Origin: Adiantum capillus-veneris
Lineage: Eukaryota > Streptophyta > Polypodiopsida > Polypodiales > Pteridaceae
Length of the DNA stretch: 64,000 nt
Direction: 5' to 3'
NCBI GenBank assembly: GCA_014529385.2
Contig: CM043958.1
Coordinates: forward strand, 77,376,669 to 77,440,668
Position numbers and translations under genes: made by a program. This document shows, one piece after another, positions 34,800-45,893 of this stretch (position 1 is the first letter of the stretch; every line of letters begins with the position of its first letter). A model generated the notes under the pieces. It made no database searches and had not been told where the DNA came from. It saw only the letters and a list, made by a program, of their open reading frames with translations.

Positions 34800-35537
34800 G
34801 TAGGAAGTTGATTTGAGGGGTTTTGACGTATCTTTATCGTATACTCCACAACCCTTTCCATGCCCACAATCTTAATTGCAAAAGATCCCTACTCAAGAAA
34901 TAGGAGCATATATGGTGTTTGTGTCTTAACTTGGAGAAAGTTTGTAAGAAAACGCTTTTGAACATTCTCACACTCTTTCCAAGCAGAGTTTGAGATGCTC
35001 CCACCCTACACTTCAACTCCATAAAGAAGAACTGGTGTCACCAATGTGTCAAAAAGGTGCTCCTTGAGAATCCAACACTTGATGTTTCCCGCATTACACA
35101 TGTTCTCAAAAGCATACTATGCTCTCTTTCCCGCTTCCAAACTATGCATGGCACATTCATGCCACTTGTGATTGGCCGGAACCTCAAGGCCAAGGTACTT
35201 AAAACTCTCAACAGCTTCAAGTGTTTCATTGTCATACACAATGCATGGCTTCTCCTTATGGTTGGTTTTCACAAGCATAACCGTTGTTTTGGATTCATTC
35301 ACAATCATCCCACTAAGCAAGAAAAAGTTCTCAAGGACAACCATAAGCTTTTGTGCATCTTCTAAAGTGTGTGCTAGAAGCACTAGATCATCTGTATACA
35401 ACAAAAGCATGATTACCGCATTGCAAATAGTGACCTCTTCAATGCCTTCTTCTTGCATAATATCAAGTACTTTTTTGAAATTTCTCTTCCCATGCGCAAT
35501 TTTGACGCATCACCTTCTCATAGATTCGAGAAAATAC
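34800..35537 (-). pseudogene. LINE-X main copy, reverse-transcriptase palm and thumb
   Basis: The minus strand contains the catalytic box LLLYTDDLVLLA (YxDD at 35387-35398), then LSGMIVNESKTTVMLV, ESFKYLGLEVP and the post-RT segment, across one or two frameshifts. It picks up in sequence exactly where 40899-42880 stops: the two halves are separated by the copia element F. Reverse transcriptase copies LINE RNA at the target site. Confidence 0.88.
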
Positions 35538-35803
35538 TGTTAGGTTTAATTGCCATGTGGACGATTGCCCATCACTAATTGCTACTAGCCCTAAGTGTAC
35601 AGTTATACACTTGTGTGAGCCACTAACACAAAGTAGAGTGTGTGTTGTGCCTAAGTGCATAAGAAACAGAAGAAAGAAAGGGGGCACATAGTGTGTATCG
35701 GCTCTCCCCCTCCAACCTGTGTGTGTGGCTATGGTGGTGTGTGTGTGAGTGTGTGTGCATATTCATCTTCCTCTTCCATTGTGCTCTTGGCTCCTCTCCT
35801 TCA
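35538..35803 (+). repeat. 5' LTR of copia F
   Basis: A 266-bp repeat that starts TGTTAGG and ends CTCCTTCA. It contains a short GT-rich tract that is expanded in the 3' LTR. Confidence 0.9.
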
Positions 35804-35805
35804 TC

Positions 35806-35817
35806 TAGTATCAAAGC
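35806..35817 (+). promoter_or_regulatory. Decayed tRNA-Met primer site of copia F
   Basis: TAGTATCAAAGC, two bases after the LTR, differs from TGGTATCAGAGC by two G-to-A changes. Confidence 0.8.
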
Positions 35818-36959
35818 TGTTTTGTTCCCAAAATCGCTTCCGCGCGTGCGCACTTTCAAGAGTGCAAACACGGTTTTGACTTCGGTATCAACAAATTCAG
35901 CATTTCGAGAGGGTTTCCATCCGGTGTCCTCAGGTGTCCTACAATTTTACCCCCTTTACAAAGCCATTCGTGCCATCAAAAATCTCATTCAAGCTACAAT
36001 TTACGAGCTACATTTTTCAAATCTCTTTTGGTAGTTTGTGTTGCAGAGCTTCCATAGCCATTACAGATACCATTGTTGCAGTCTCTTCCATCTACAAGAT
36101 CCCATGGCTCATTCGGGTGTGTGTAGCCTCTTTTGGAGTGGCCTCATACACACACATAGTGGGAGTTTGACAGCATTGTCTTCTTTGACTACAGGTACAG
36201 GTACAAGTACATAGAGCGGCTTGGTTAGCTTCCTCTGTGCTTCTCGGCCTCAATTTCGGCTTTCGCTACGACATCGGCATTGAGTCACATGCTACATGTT
36301 TCAGTGCTTGCAATCTTTTGGTTCCACTGGGAGCAGTTTTTTATGCGTACATGCATATGCTGGCACTTTTGACAGTGTTTGAGCTCTTTTGAGAGCAGTT
36401 TGACTCCCCGCATGGATATTTCTTTGCATGCACATGCTTTTGATGCCTGTTTGACCATCGTGACAGACTTGTACGTCTTTGTGGATACTGCCATCTTACG
36501 CTTTTGTGGAGCCATCTTTTGGCTAGTACGGAAGTTCCGTTCTTTCTAAGACTTGATCCGCATGATAGCCATTTTTGAGACTTGGCTATACATTTTGTTG
36601 CATAACCTACGTTGTTGATGGTCGATAGCGTGAGGTTTTCATTAAGATGGGGTATTCTCAAATGTGGAGATACCTTCGGTGATACAGGTAGCTATAGCAT
36701 CCTTTACGAGGCCTCGCAATAGGACATATATAGAGTGGTATAGGTGCTTTTGACGCCGAGTTGTCTTTCTATGGTCAATTTGATAGTTTATGCGCCTTAG
36801 TTGGTCTCTATACATTGTGCTTTTGAGAGGCATTTCCCTCTTTTATGCTTTGTGAGTGATATACTTTGTCATTTTGTCTCGTATTTTGGTTGACATAGTC
36901 CCAAGTACAAAGGAGACTCTGCCAAAATTTTCCCAGAATCCTTTGGTAGTTTTGTCACC

Positions 36960-37709
36960 ATGTCTACTAGCAAATACCATGACATTTATGACATAAAGAA
37001 GTTTAATGGCACTAATTTTTAGCTTTGGAAGAACCAAATGCATGATGTGCTTGTCCAAAAGAAGTAAAAGTTGCCTATTGCCTATGCGGCTAGAAATAAA
37101 GGTATGCACATGACTCGGTTTCAATGGGAGGAGCTTGATGAGCTTGGTGAGTTGGTATACTTTTTAGTGTTAGAATGTGTGAGACTGCTCATGCTTTATG
37201 GTAGAAATTATGCGACACTTACGAAAAGGATACGGCTAGCAATAAGGTTTTCATGATGCAAAAAACTTTTCAACCTTCATATGAAGGAGTCAGCTAGCGT
37301 TGCCAACCATATCAATGATTTTGGTTCTTTTTTTTCCCAGATTCAAGCACAACACATGACCATTGATGATGAGATAAAAGCAATTTGTTTGCTTTGTTCG
37401 TTGCTACCCTCTTGGGATATCTTTTGCACATCTGTTACTAACTCTGCTCCTAATGGTACACTAAAATAAAATGATGTTACTAGTGCACTTTTGTCAGAGG
37501 AGATGCGTCGAAAGACCATGACTAGCTTGCATTATGGCAAAGCTCATTATGTGCAAAGGGATGATAAGAAACGTAAGGGCCGTTCTTTGCAATGTGAGTC
37601 AAAGAAAGAGGGCAATAGAGATGCATCAAAGGGTATATCAAAGTCTCGTGATTGTTGCAATGTTCATGCCATTATTGTGATAAGTTTTGTCACATAAATA
37701 AGGATTGTT
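36960..37709 (+). pseudogene. Copia F gag remnant
   Basis: The start ATG at 36960 gives MSTSKYHDIYDIKKFNG. The copia-gag pattern FNGTNF-LWKNQMHDVLVQKK follows, with a TAG between NF and LWK and a TAA shortly after. The middle (HINDFGSFFSQIQAQ, DDEIKAICLLCSLLPSWDIF) matches the conserved gag helices. A CCHC knuckle (CHYCDKFCHINKDC, 37667-37708) is intact but in another frame from its neighbours. Confidence 0.8.
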
Positions 37710-38342
37710 ATGCTTGGAAAGTGTGACAAAGAGAAGGGGAAAGGTAAATGCAAAGATCATGATGATAAAAAGGATAAACCAAAGAGTTCGGTTAAGATTG
37801 AAGAACTAAACATAGTTCAAGATGACAGTGATGCACAAGACATTAATATGTTGAGTGAAAATAATGATGTCGTTTATGATGTACAGGAAACTCTATCTTT
37901 GCACAGTTCTATGCCAGTTGGACTCCTTGTTAGTGGTGAAGTATCCCATACATGGATTCTTGATTCGGGTGCTTCGTTGCATGTCACACCTCATAGGCAT
38001 TGGTTTACTACATACAAGGAAACCATTGGCTCTGTTACACTTGGTGACAATTACTCTTGTGACATTGTTGGTGTAGGTGATATTGCCATGGTTATGGCAA
38101 ATGGGGTAATATTTATCATTCATAATGTGCGTCATGTTCCAGCCTTGACATGCAATCTAATTTCGGTTGGACCTCTTGATGACTTGTGTTACAAAGTCAC
38201 TTTTCATCAACAGTCTTGGCGTGTTGCGAAGGGGCATCTTATTATAGCCCATGGTTCTAGAGTTGGTTCACTTTATCCTCTTTATGTATCTAATAAAAAC
38301 AGTGTTCTTTCTATAACCGAGTTGCCGACCGTTGCTTTGTGA
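37710..38342 (+). pseudogene. Copia F protease and start of the GAG-pre-integrase region
   Basis: This 210-codon open frame is an aspartic protease that would process the polyprotein. It has the active site WILDSGASLHVTP (DSGA at 37962-37973), HVRHVPALTCNLISVGPL and a Lys-rich start. It ends at a TGA that replaces the Trp codon of the conserved LWHSRLGHMS motif. Confidence 0.88.
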
Positions 38343-39679
38343 CATAGCCGGTTAGGACATATGTCAAAGAGGGAATGGAGACACTCTCTCGTTTGGGCTA
38401 CTTACCATTTTGTCATTTTTTTATTTTCTCGTTTGCCAGCACTGTCAATATGGAAAGCAAACATAGATACATCGTACACATTCTTTTGACAAAGAAAGAA
38501 AACCCTTAGAGCTTGTGCACACTGATTTATGTGGGCCTATGCCTTCTAAATCCCATGGTGGTGCGTCCTATTATGTTACATTCATTGACAATGCAACACG
38601 GCATGTTTGGGTCTACTCCATGAAGTCTAAAGATGAGACCTTTTCTTGCTTCAAGAAGTTCTTATCTAGTGTTGAAACTCACTCTGAACATAAGTTGAAA
38701 GCTTTGCACTCACATAATGGTGGAGAATATGTCTCACTCTGAACATAAGTTGAAAGCTTTACACTCACATAATGGTGGAGAATATGTCTCCAAAGAGTTT
38801 ACAGACTTTTGTTCAAGTAGGGAAATTAAGTGTAAGTTTACAACTCCTTATACCCCTGCACAAAATTTTGTTGTGGAACGAATGAATAAGACCATCCAAG
38901 AGCAGATTATGTCTATGCTATCACATGCTAATTTACCGCAAGCGTTTTGGGTTGAAGCATTATACACAATCGTGTACTTGATCAATAGATCACCACATGT
39001 TTCATTACAGTTTCGTGTACCTTTGGAGTTATGGTCAGGATATAAATTGTCTTATGAAAAACTTTGCACATTTGGCTGTGAAACTTATGCACATGTACCC
39101 AAGGAGTTGGGTGCTAAGCTAGATCCTAAGTCCAGGAAATGCATCTTCATTGGCTATGGTGTAGATGGTCAATTTGGCTATCGTTTATGGGATCCGAAAA
39201 GTCGATCAGTGATCCGTAGCAATGATATTGTCTTTAATGAGACTAAGATTCATAGACAGCAAGTGAAAGAGGTTGAATTTCCAGTGGTCAAGATGACCAC
39301 ACTAAGAATGTTGCTTGCTTTGGTTGCCACTGAAGATATGGAGCTTGATCAAATGGATGTCATTACAGCTTTCTTACATAGTGATCTTGAGAAAGAGATT
39401 TGTATGCAGCAACATGAAGGGTTTGTGCTAAAGGGCAAGGGACATTTGGTCTGTAAGCCTCTGAAAAGTCTCTATGGTTTGAAGCAATCATCCAAACAAT
39501 GGTATCAAAAGTTTGATGCATTTATGCGTTCCCTAGGCTACAAGCGTAGCAATGAGGATCCATGTCTTTACGTGAAAAGACAACCCAATGGAAAGCTTAT
39601 TATGCTTATCCTTTATGTAGATGACATGCTTATTGCTGGTCATTCCAAGAAGGACATTGTTGACTTGAAAAAAAGCTGA
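38343..39679 (+). pseudogene. Copia F integrase fused in frame to reverse transcriptase
   Basis: After HSRLGHMSKREW, the integrase core shows HTDLCGPMPSKSHGG (first Asp), then HSHNGGEY, where the usual TDNGGEF-type catalytic Asp is His, and VVERMNKTIQEQ (Glu). A 55-bp tandem duplication (38679-38788) shifts the frame. Past the core, AFWVEALYTIVYLINRSP and GCETYAHVPKELGAKLDPKSRKCIFIGY are clear. Near 39280 the sequence jumps in frame to PVVKMTTLRMLLALVA of RT, so the integrase C-terminal linker and RT N-terminus are deleted. RT continues with GLKQSSKQWYQKFD and an intact YVDD (39614-39625). Confidence 0.9.
38679..38788. repeat. 55-bp tandem duplication in copia F integrase
   Basis: Copies 38679-38733 and 38734-38788 differ at one base. 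The insertion of 55 bp breaks the integrase frame right after the second catalytic position. Confidence 0.95.
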
Positions 39680-40560
39680 AAAGTCAATTTGACATGAAAG
39701 ATTTGGGTGAAGCTAATCACATTTTGGGTATGTGCATTACTCGTGATCGTACTAAGAAGACGTTGTTGTACCTTTCTCAAAAAGAGTATGTACACAAGGT
39801 TCTTGATTGTTTCAACATGCAGAAGGGGAAGGCTTTGAGTACTCCATTGCCTGCATATTTGAACTTAGCAAGAACAACTGTCCCAAATATTCTGAGGAAA
39901 AAGTTGCGATGGCTAAGGTTCCTTATGCTTCAGCTTGTGGTAGTCTCACCATGGTGGCTACAAGACCTAACATTGCACATGCAATGGGAGTTGTCAGCAG
40001 GTTTATGATTAACCCTGGTAAAAAGCATTGGGATGCTGTCAAGTTGATTCTCAGATACTTGAGTGGCACTGCAGATAGACAGTTTTGCTATGGTCATGGA
40101 GAGTCATCCATTCAGGGACTTGTAGATAGTGATTATGCAAGTTGTGTTGACAATCGTAAATCAACAATAGGTTGGATTTACACATTTGGTTGTTTTGCTA
40201 TTTCTTGAAGATCCGCTCTTCAACACTATACATCCATTTCTACCAAAGAGGCAGAGTATGTTGCATTGAGTGAGGCATGCAAAGAAGCTATTTGGCTTGC
40301 TCGCCTAGTGAACGATCTTGGATTGGAGCAGTGTACACTAGTTCTTCATTGTGACAGTGAGAGTGCTATTGCCTTCGCCAGTGTTTCATTCCAGAACAAA
40401 ACACATTGATGTGTGTTATCACTTCAGTCGTGAATTCCTGGCAAACAAGAGCCTTGATTTAGTGAAGATTCCTACGTCAGAGAACACAGAAGATGCACTC
40501 ACTAAAAGTCTCTCCAGCCATCCGTTTCAGCACTGTCGAGGGTTGATGGGCATTGGGTGA
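39680..40560 (+). pseudogene. Copia F RT thumb and RNase H
   Basis: The RT thumb (MKDLGEANHILGMCITRDRT, YVHKVLDCFNMQ) leads, across a frameshift, to RATRPNIAHAMGVVSRFM-type sequence. RNase H then shows DSDYASCVDNRKST, a TGA in place of the Trp of the SW/RS pair, KEAEYVALSEACKEAIWLA, and HCDSESAI after a further frameshift. The catalytic acidic residues are still visible. The frame ends at 40560 with a short tail. Confidence 0.88.
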
Positions 40561-40601
40561 AGCGTGGTTCTCTTCCATTCTTACGGTCTCCCACATTGGC
40601 C

Positions 40602-40615
40602 ATCAAGTGGAAGAA
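40602..40615 (+). promoter_or_regulatory. Polypurine tract of copia F
   Basis: The sequence AAGTGGAAGAA lies immediately before the TGTTAGG start of the 3' LTR. Confidence 0.75.
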
Positions 40616-40811
40616 TGTTAGGTTTAATGGCCATGTGGTCGACCGCCCATCACTAACTTCTACTAACCCTGAGTGTATAGCTATACACTTGTGTGATTCA
40701 TTAACACAAAGTAGAGTGTGTATTATGCCTAAGTGAATAAGATAGAGAAGAAAGAACGAGGACACATAGTATGTGTCGGCTCTCCCCCTCCAACCTGTGT
40801 GTGTGGCTATG

Positions 40812-40857
<46 letters not shown>

Positions 40858-40898
40858 TGATCTTCCTCTTCCACTCTGCTCTCAGCTCCTCTCTTTCA
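40616..40898 (+). repeat. 3' LTR of copia F
   Basis: This 283-bp repeat starts TGTTAGGTTTAATGG and ends CTCTTTCA. It carries a (GT)~20 tract at 40817-40857 that is much shorter in the 5' LTR. Confidence 0.9.
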
Positions 40899-42880
40899 AA
40901 CACAAGCATAAATTCACTTGGCACTTTGAGTTCTTCCATCCTTTTCCACAAATTGTTACCTGGAATCATATCAAAGGCTTTCTTGAAGTCCACAAAAAAC
41001 AATACAATTGCTTGCCTTTCAATCGACTTTCTTCCATGAGAACACGAAGAGTGACAAGATGATCAATGGTGCTATGGCATAGAAAAAAACATGCTTGTTC
41101 TTTTGCACGTTTGTCATTCTCTTCAGCCCAATCACTCAACTTCATCTCCATTATGCACCCAAACAACTTTTCCATAAGAGACCCAATCATTATAGTCTGA
41201 CTTTTGTTTACATTCTTTACATCCCCTCCTTTATGCAAAGGCTTGACCCAATCAGTACTCCAATCATAAGGTATACCATGTTAAAGTGCAAGGTTGAATA
41301 TATCACACATCTAGTCATGTGTAAAATCTCCCGTCCATTTGATCATCTCCCGTCCATTTGATCATCTCCGGCTTGATACCTTGAAGATCTCCCGCTTTGC
41401 GAGTGGCCAACTTTTCAAGCCCACCACATACATCTTCATAAAAAAAGAGGGCATACATGGGAGGGAACCATAAGATGGCATTTTTTAAGCATTTGGTTGC
41501 TCATAAAGTTGCCTACAATGTGTATACATATCCACAAGACTCAAGTTACTAGAATTCTCAACCCGCTTGTCCTTCAAGTTTCTCCAAAATCTTCCACATG
41601 CACGTGCCTTTTCTTGAACTTGAAAATAAAAATTCTTTACTTCCCATCTTCTTATCTTCTTTTGGATCAATGCCTTGTATGTATGCAAATGACTTTGATA
41701 GTTGTCTTTGTCTATAGCTGCATCAAGCTTTATCAAGGACTTTTGAGCATCTTGACATTCTTTATTGACCACCTTTTCTTGTGTGATCTATCTTTGTTAT
41801 TACCACGGATATGCTTTATGAAAAATTATTCTTCGGCACAAAAACAAATAACTTTCTTGAAAGCTTCTCATTTAGTTTCCAATTGTGTGTCATATTGAAG
41901 CTTTGTCATCCATAACTTTTTCTCAACCATTTCAATGTACATTAGTGTCTGTTTGAAATCCATACATAGTGATAACTTCTCTTTCCTTTGGTTGAGATTA
42001 TCATGCTTACTTGCTTCTCCACATGAAAGGTCAATACATAAGGTTCGATGGTCTAATCCTGGGGTCCATTGGCCAAACATAAAACTCTTTATGTGATACA
42101 CGATGGCTTTGGAGAGTAGCATATGGTCAATCACACTATCCCCATTGTGTTTTCTACATGTAAACCCATTGGCTCCACTCCACAAAGATACACCATTGGC
42201 AATAAGCATACAGTGCTATTACACATGTGTAAAAGTAAATTTTCATAGTGATCTGGCTCTTTCTCATCCATTGAAGTAGGATCATACAATTGAGCTTCCT
42301 CCAACTCCCTTGAAATGTATGGCATATCAAATTCTTGAGTATCATGTTGCAATGTTTTTGTGCGAACATTCATATCCCCAAAGTAAATAGCATCACCTTT
42401 GCCTTTCAATGCCCTCTTCTAAATAAAAAAATGGCAGATCTTTATCCATGCAAGCATAAAAGGAAAAATCATGATAACGAATGTAGCAACCGGCTATAAA
42501 AATGGGTGCTCTTTTTGGTGTCATAATTTTCAGCCATACATAATGTTTGTACTTGTCATCTTTCACAATTGATACAAAACCTTCCAATCCTTTCTTAACC
42601 ATCCATGCTACCTCTCCTTGCCCTCTTCGTTGCTTGAGATTCTTGAACCACATCAATGAATGTACATTGTAACCCCCAAGCCATTAAATCCTTTGTGTAT
42701 CATGCTCCCAAGTTTCAACAAGAAGTACAACTTCAACTTTGTTTGTTAGTTCATCAATGCCAAGCCCCGCATTCCATGGGTATCATTACAATTCCAAAAT
42801 CATATTTTCAATTGTAACTTGACCTCATAGCTCGCGCATTCCTATTTGCTCGAGGGACTTGCCTCCTTCTTGGGCACATT
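40899..42880 (-). pseudogene. LINE-X main copy, ORF2 endonuclease and RT N-terminus
   Basis: The minus strand begins with the endonuclease (VVLLVETWEHD-type start, then NLKQRRGQGEVAWMVKKGLE, PIFIAGCYIRYHD). It continues with GDAIYFGDMNVRT, the catalytic Asp/Asn block, DSVIDHMLLSKA and GQWTPGLDHR. A linker follows (KECQDAQKSLIKLDAAIDKDNY). RT starts with HKGGDVKNVN, IGSLMEKLFG, HSTIDHLVTLRVL and FVDFKKAFDMIPGNNLWKRM, ending at the copia F insertion. Several frameshifts and stops. This is the longest LINE-X coding stretch here. Confidence 0.88.
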
Positions 42881-42889
42881 TTCTTCTTG

Positions 42890-43536
42890 AGAGATCTCCT
42901 TGTTCTTTTTATTCCTTTCCTTATGCCTTGAGACGCATATTTTGTTGCTTAATAGTGCAATCTTCACATACGAAACAATTTGTATCCCTCAGATAGATCC
43001 AACTATTATCAAGGATAATCTTTCATTTGGTCTCCTTTGGCATGGGGCATACAATTGGTCGTTCTCCCGATCAAAGAGCTCCTTGCTTATCCAGTCTATG
43101 TGCTCCATAGATCATAACTCCGGACATGCCAAAGTGGGTTTTGAAGAAATCTTCATTAACAATGGCAAGAGAAGGAGGCATCTCTAACTTCTCTTGGGAA
43201 TTCCACCTGGAACGTCGCTTTCGTTCCTTCAACTCCTCCACATCCACATTCTCAAAATTCTTTATTTGAGCCATAGCTTGCATACAAGAGGAATTAGGAA
43301 CCACATTGCTACCACATATATCATCCCAAGACTTGTTTGTGCATACATTTTCATGTCGTATACATCCCGGCTCATGGTGTTAAATTTCTCCTCTTTCAAT
43401 AGGTGGCCATGCTCTACTTTGCTCATGCGCTCCTTCAAAGCATTCAAGTCCACAAGAGAGCGTTTACATTCCTTGACCTCCTCTTCAAGTTGCACCAAAC
43501 GTGTATTTGCATCTCAAGTATCCTCTTGAGATTCTC

Positions 43537-43537
<1 letters not shown>
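42890..43537 (-). pseudogene. LINE-X main copy, ORF1 (5'-truncated)
   Basis: The coiled coil (MVQLEEEVKECKRSLVDLNALKERM) and the RRM-like part (FFKTHFGMSGVMIYGAHRLDKQG) match ORF1 of copy a. The frame is broken near 43300. The copy is cut at its 5' side inside ORF1, directly at a long (TC)n tract (43539 onward). The C-terminal part reads about as far as RRIRKEYEKKK-type basic sequence. Confidence 0.78.
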
Positions 43538-43538
<1 letters not shown>

Positions 43539-43610
<72 letters not shown>

Positions 43611-43641
43611 AGTGTATAAAAAGAGGGAGGGGATGGAGAGA

Positions 43642-43704
<63 letters not shown>

Positions 43705-43778
43705 GAGATAGATAGAGAGAGTGCAAGAGAAGGGGGAGATAGAAAGATAAAGAAGGGGGAGAGAGAGCGAGAGAGAGA
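43539..43778. repeat. Long impure (GA)n tract
   Basis: Two long GA runs are separated by GGAAGTGTATAAAAAGAGGG and followed by GA-rich degenerate sequence. It lies between LINE-X (left) and LTR element G1 (right). Confidence 0.95.
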
Positions 43779-43961
43779 TGTTAAAGTTATTGCATCTAAA
43801 GTAAAGTGCCGAATGCGATCCCCTTATTTGTTTTGGCTTTTAGGTATTTATTTTACTTATTTGTCAAAGTTTGGGTAGGGACATTCACTTAGATAGGTAT
43901 ATATTTTTCCCAATGCATCCATTGTACATGTATTGATTCATTGCCAAGGTTGGTTGGTTCA

Positions 43962-44041
<80 letters not shown>

Positions 44042-44084
44042 ATTCTCCCCATTGCTCTATGCTCCCACATCATGGACTTTGACA
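43779..44084 (+). mobile_element. LTR of non-autonomous element G, copy 1
   Basis: The segment starts TGTTAAAG straight after (GA)n and ends TTTGACA, followed with no gap by TGGTACCAGAGC. It contains a (CT)~35 tract (43969-44037). It is homologous throughout to 56440-56712. Confidence 0.8.
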
Positions 44085-44096
44085 TGGTACCAGAGC
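44085..44096 (+). promoter_or_regulatory. tRNA-Met primer-binding site, element G copy 1
   Basis: TGGTACCAGAGC, one base from the consensus, abuts the LTR. Confidence 0.88.
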
Positions 44097-45235
44097 TTTG
44101 TGCTTGTTTATCACAAGGGAGAGAATCAGCATCGCTAAGTGCATCGAGAGTTTTAGTGGCATTTTGATTTGTATTTTTGGCTCCTTTGACTGCACTTTGA
44201 AAGGCGATGGAAAGAGGCCCCCCTGAAAATAGTGTTTTGCACTAGCATGCTTATTACCAATGTTTTCGGCATTTAGCATCCGATGTTGGCATTCTAAAAG
44301 GAAAGCAAAGGGACAATGGCGGTGATGACATTCTAAATTGTTGGCAGCGAAATCAAGGTGGCCTATTGGTGCATTTTGAAATACTAGGCACAGAGAGCAC
44401 CATGGGAAACCTGTCCAAAACCGTTTGAGATGCGGACTAAAAGGCATAGCTCCACCAATTATGGTGTGTTGGGATGCTAGGACTGTGGGATATTTTTCAA
44501 GCTTCAACATTTACAAGCGTTCCAAAAATGTAAGTGGTGGTAGCACCATCAAGAACAAAAATTTTGAAACGCCTGACATAGTGATCCTTGGGTGGTGCTT
44601 TGAACAACAGTGTTCTGAGGAGATGCTCTGGCAAGCCCTTGGCGATAACACATCCCACAAATGTCTTTTGAAATTCTATGGCGGTGGCAATGGGCAATGC
44701 AACAGTTTGAAATGCCTATGCCAATGGATTTGGACACAAAAAGGCAAAGGATACTCCAGAAGGGCATCACCTCAACATTGGTGGCAAAAGTGAATCAAGA
44801 CCAATCATCGTCTATGAAAAGTGAATAAAGCACCCAGTTGTGGCCTATGCTCAAACACATCTCTCAAGAAATTCATGGAATTGTTTGGCTTGGGATTGTG
44901 AAGAATAAAGCAAATAGTCCAACTCGCTAGAGGACAAAGGCAAAGGCAATCTTGACAAAGGACTAGTACTCAACAAGTAGCTACATCAGTACCCATGAGG
45001 TCCGACAAGCATTGTTATAAATGTGATACAATTCTTTGTTTGGGTCGGGAGTTTGAAGCCAAAGACAAAAGCAGGAACTTACAAAGAGACAAAGGCAAAG
45101 GAAATTTGGACATAGATAGCAGTGATAAAGGTTTGATCTAGGAGATAGACATGGCATACATGGCAGTGACCACATAGTGGCCACAACACCAGATTTCTAG
45201 TCATGAGGCCATTTCCACCACTAGCTTCAACTAGA
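44097..45235 (+). mobile_element. Internal region of element G, copy 1
   Basis: About 1.1 kb closely paralleling 56725-57892: GGCGATGGAAAGAGGC, GGCAAGCCCTTGG, TATGGCGGTGGCAATGGGCA and GATTTCTAGTCATGAGGCCA are shared. No RT, integrase or protease is present. A weak Cys-rich stretch (HCYKCDTILCLG) may be a gag knuckle. It ends at ACTAGCTTCAACTAGAGAGAG, and no 3' LTR follows. It is best described as a truncated, LARD-like non-autonomous LTR element. Confidence 0.6.
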
Positions 45236-45564
45236 GAGAGGCTTGTGAGTGTCACAGAGAGGGGCAAGTAGTGCTAATTAAAAATAGTTTCGACCCTTGT
45301 GTTAGAGTTCAGGTTATCTATGTTTGAACTCATGGGTCGAAGTTCAAGGCACGTGCATCTGGCAGATATATATATCTAACGGATGAGTTCACCAATCCAT
45401 TGTCATTGGCCGGATTATGGATAGGATGTGTTTCAAAGTTCATTATCTAGGAGTATGTGGACGTGATGTCTTCACAGTTGAAAAATGGGGATTCTTGGAT
45501 GTAATATGGTCTACATCTCAATTTTCTATAAGGCAACCGATGCTCAAGATGGCATTCTTCTAAG
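45236..45564. other. Unassigned spacer
   Basis: About 330 bp with no recognisable feature, between element G copy 1 and a GA tract. Confidence 0.5.
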
Positions 45565-45604
45565 GAACGAGAGAAAGAGAGAGAAAGAAAAAGAGAGAGA
45601 AGGG

Positions 45605-45664
<60 letters not shown>

Positions 45665-45787
45665 GAGATAGCAAGGGAGAGAGATAGGGATTGAGATAGA
45701 TAGATTTTATTATCATCCTTGGAGGTCAAATATGACCTATCAGACCAAGGAGAGACATAGAGATAAAAATAGAGAGTGGGAGATAGA

Positions 45788-45857
<70 letters not shown>

Positions 45858-45893
45858 GGGGGGGGGAGAGAGAGAGAGAGAGAGAGAGAGGGA
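45565..45893. repeat. (GA)n tracts surrounding a LINE-X 3' terminus
   Basis: A GA tract (45565-45690), about 48 bp of LINE-X 3' end (45699-45746), then a second GA/GGG tract (about 45785-45893). The middle and 3' part of LINE-X copy e is replaced by simple sequence. Confidence 0.9.
45699..45746 (-). mobile_element. LINE-X 3' terminal fragment
   Basis: The minus strand reads TTGGTCTGATAGGTCATATT, then TGACCTCCAAGGATGATAAT and AAAATC, before TCTATC and (TC)n. These are the last ~48 bases of the family. Confidence 0.75.

Larger units (their letters stand above)
35538..40898 (+). mobile_element. Ty1/copia element F, near-complete, inserted in LINE-X
   Basis: This is a 5,361-bp element with two LTRs starting TGTTAGGTTTAAT, a primer site, gag, protease, integrase, RT and RNase H in copia order (integrase before RT), and a polypurine tract. 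The flanking pentamers are AATAC and AACAC (one difference). The LINE-X ORF2 reading resumes on the other side. By eye the LTRs differ at about 23 of the first ~200 aligned bases, so the insertion is old. All genes are broken. Confidence 0.92.
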
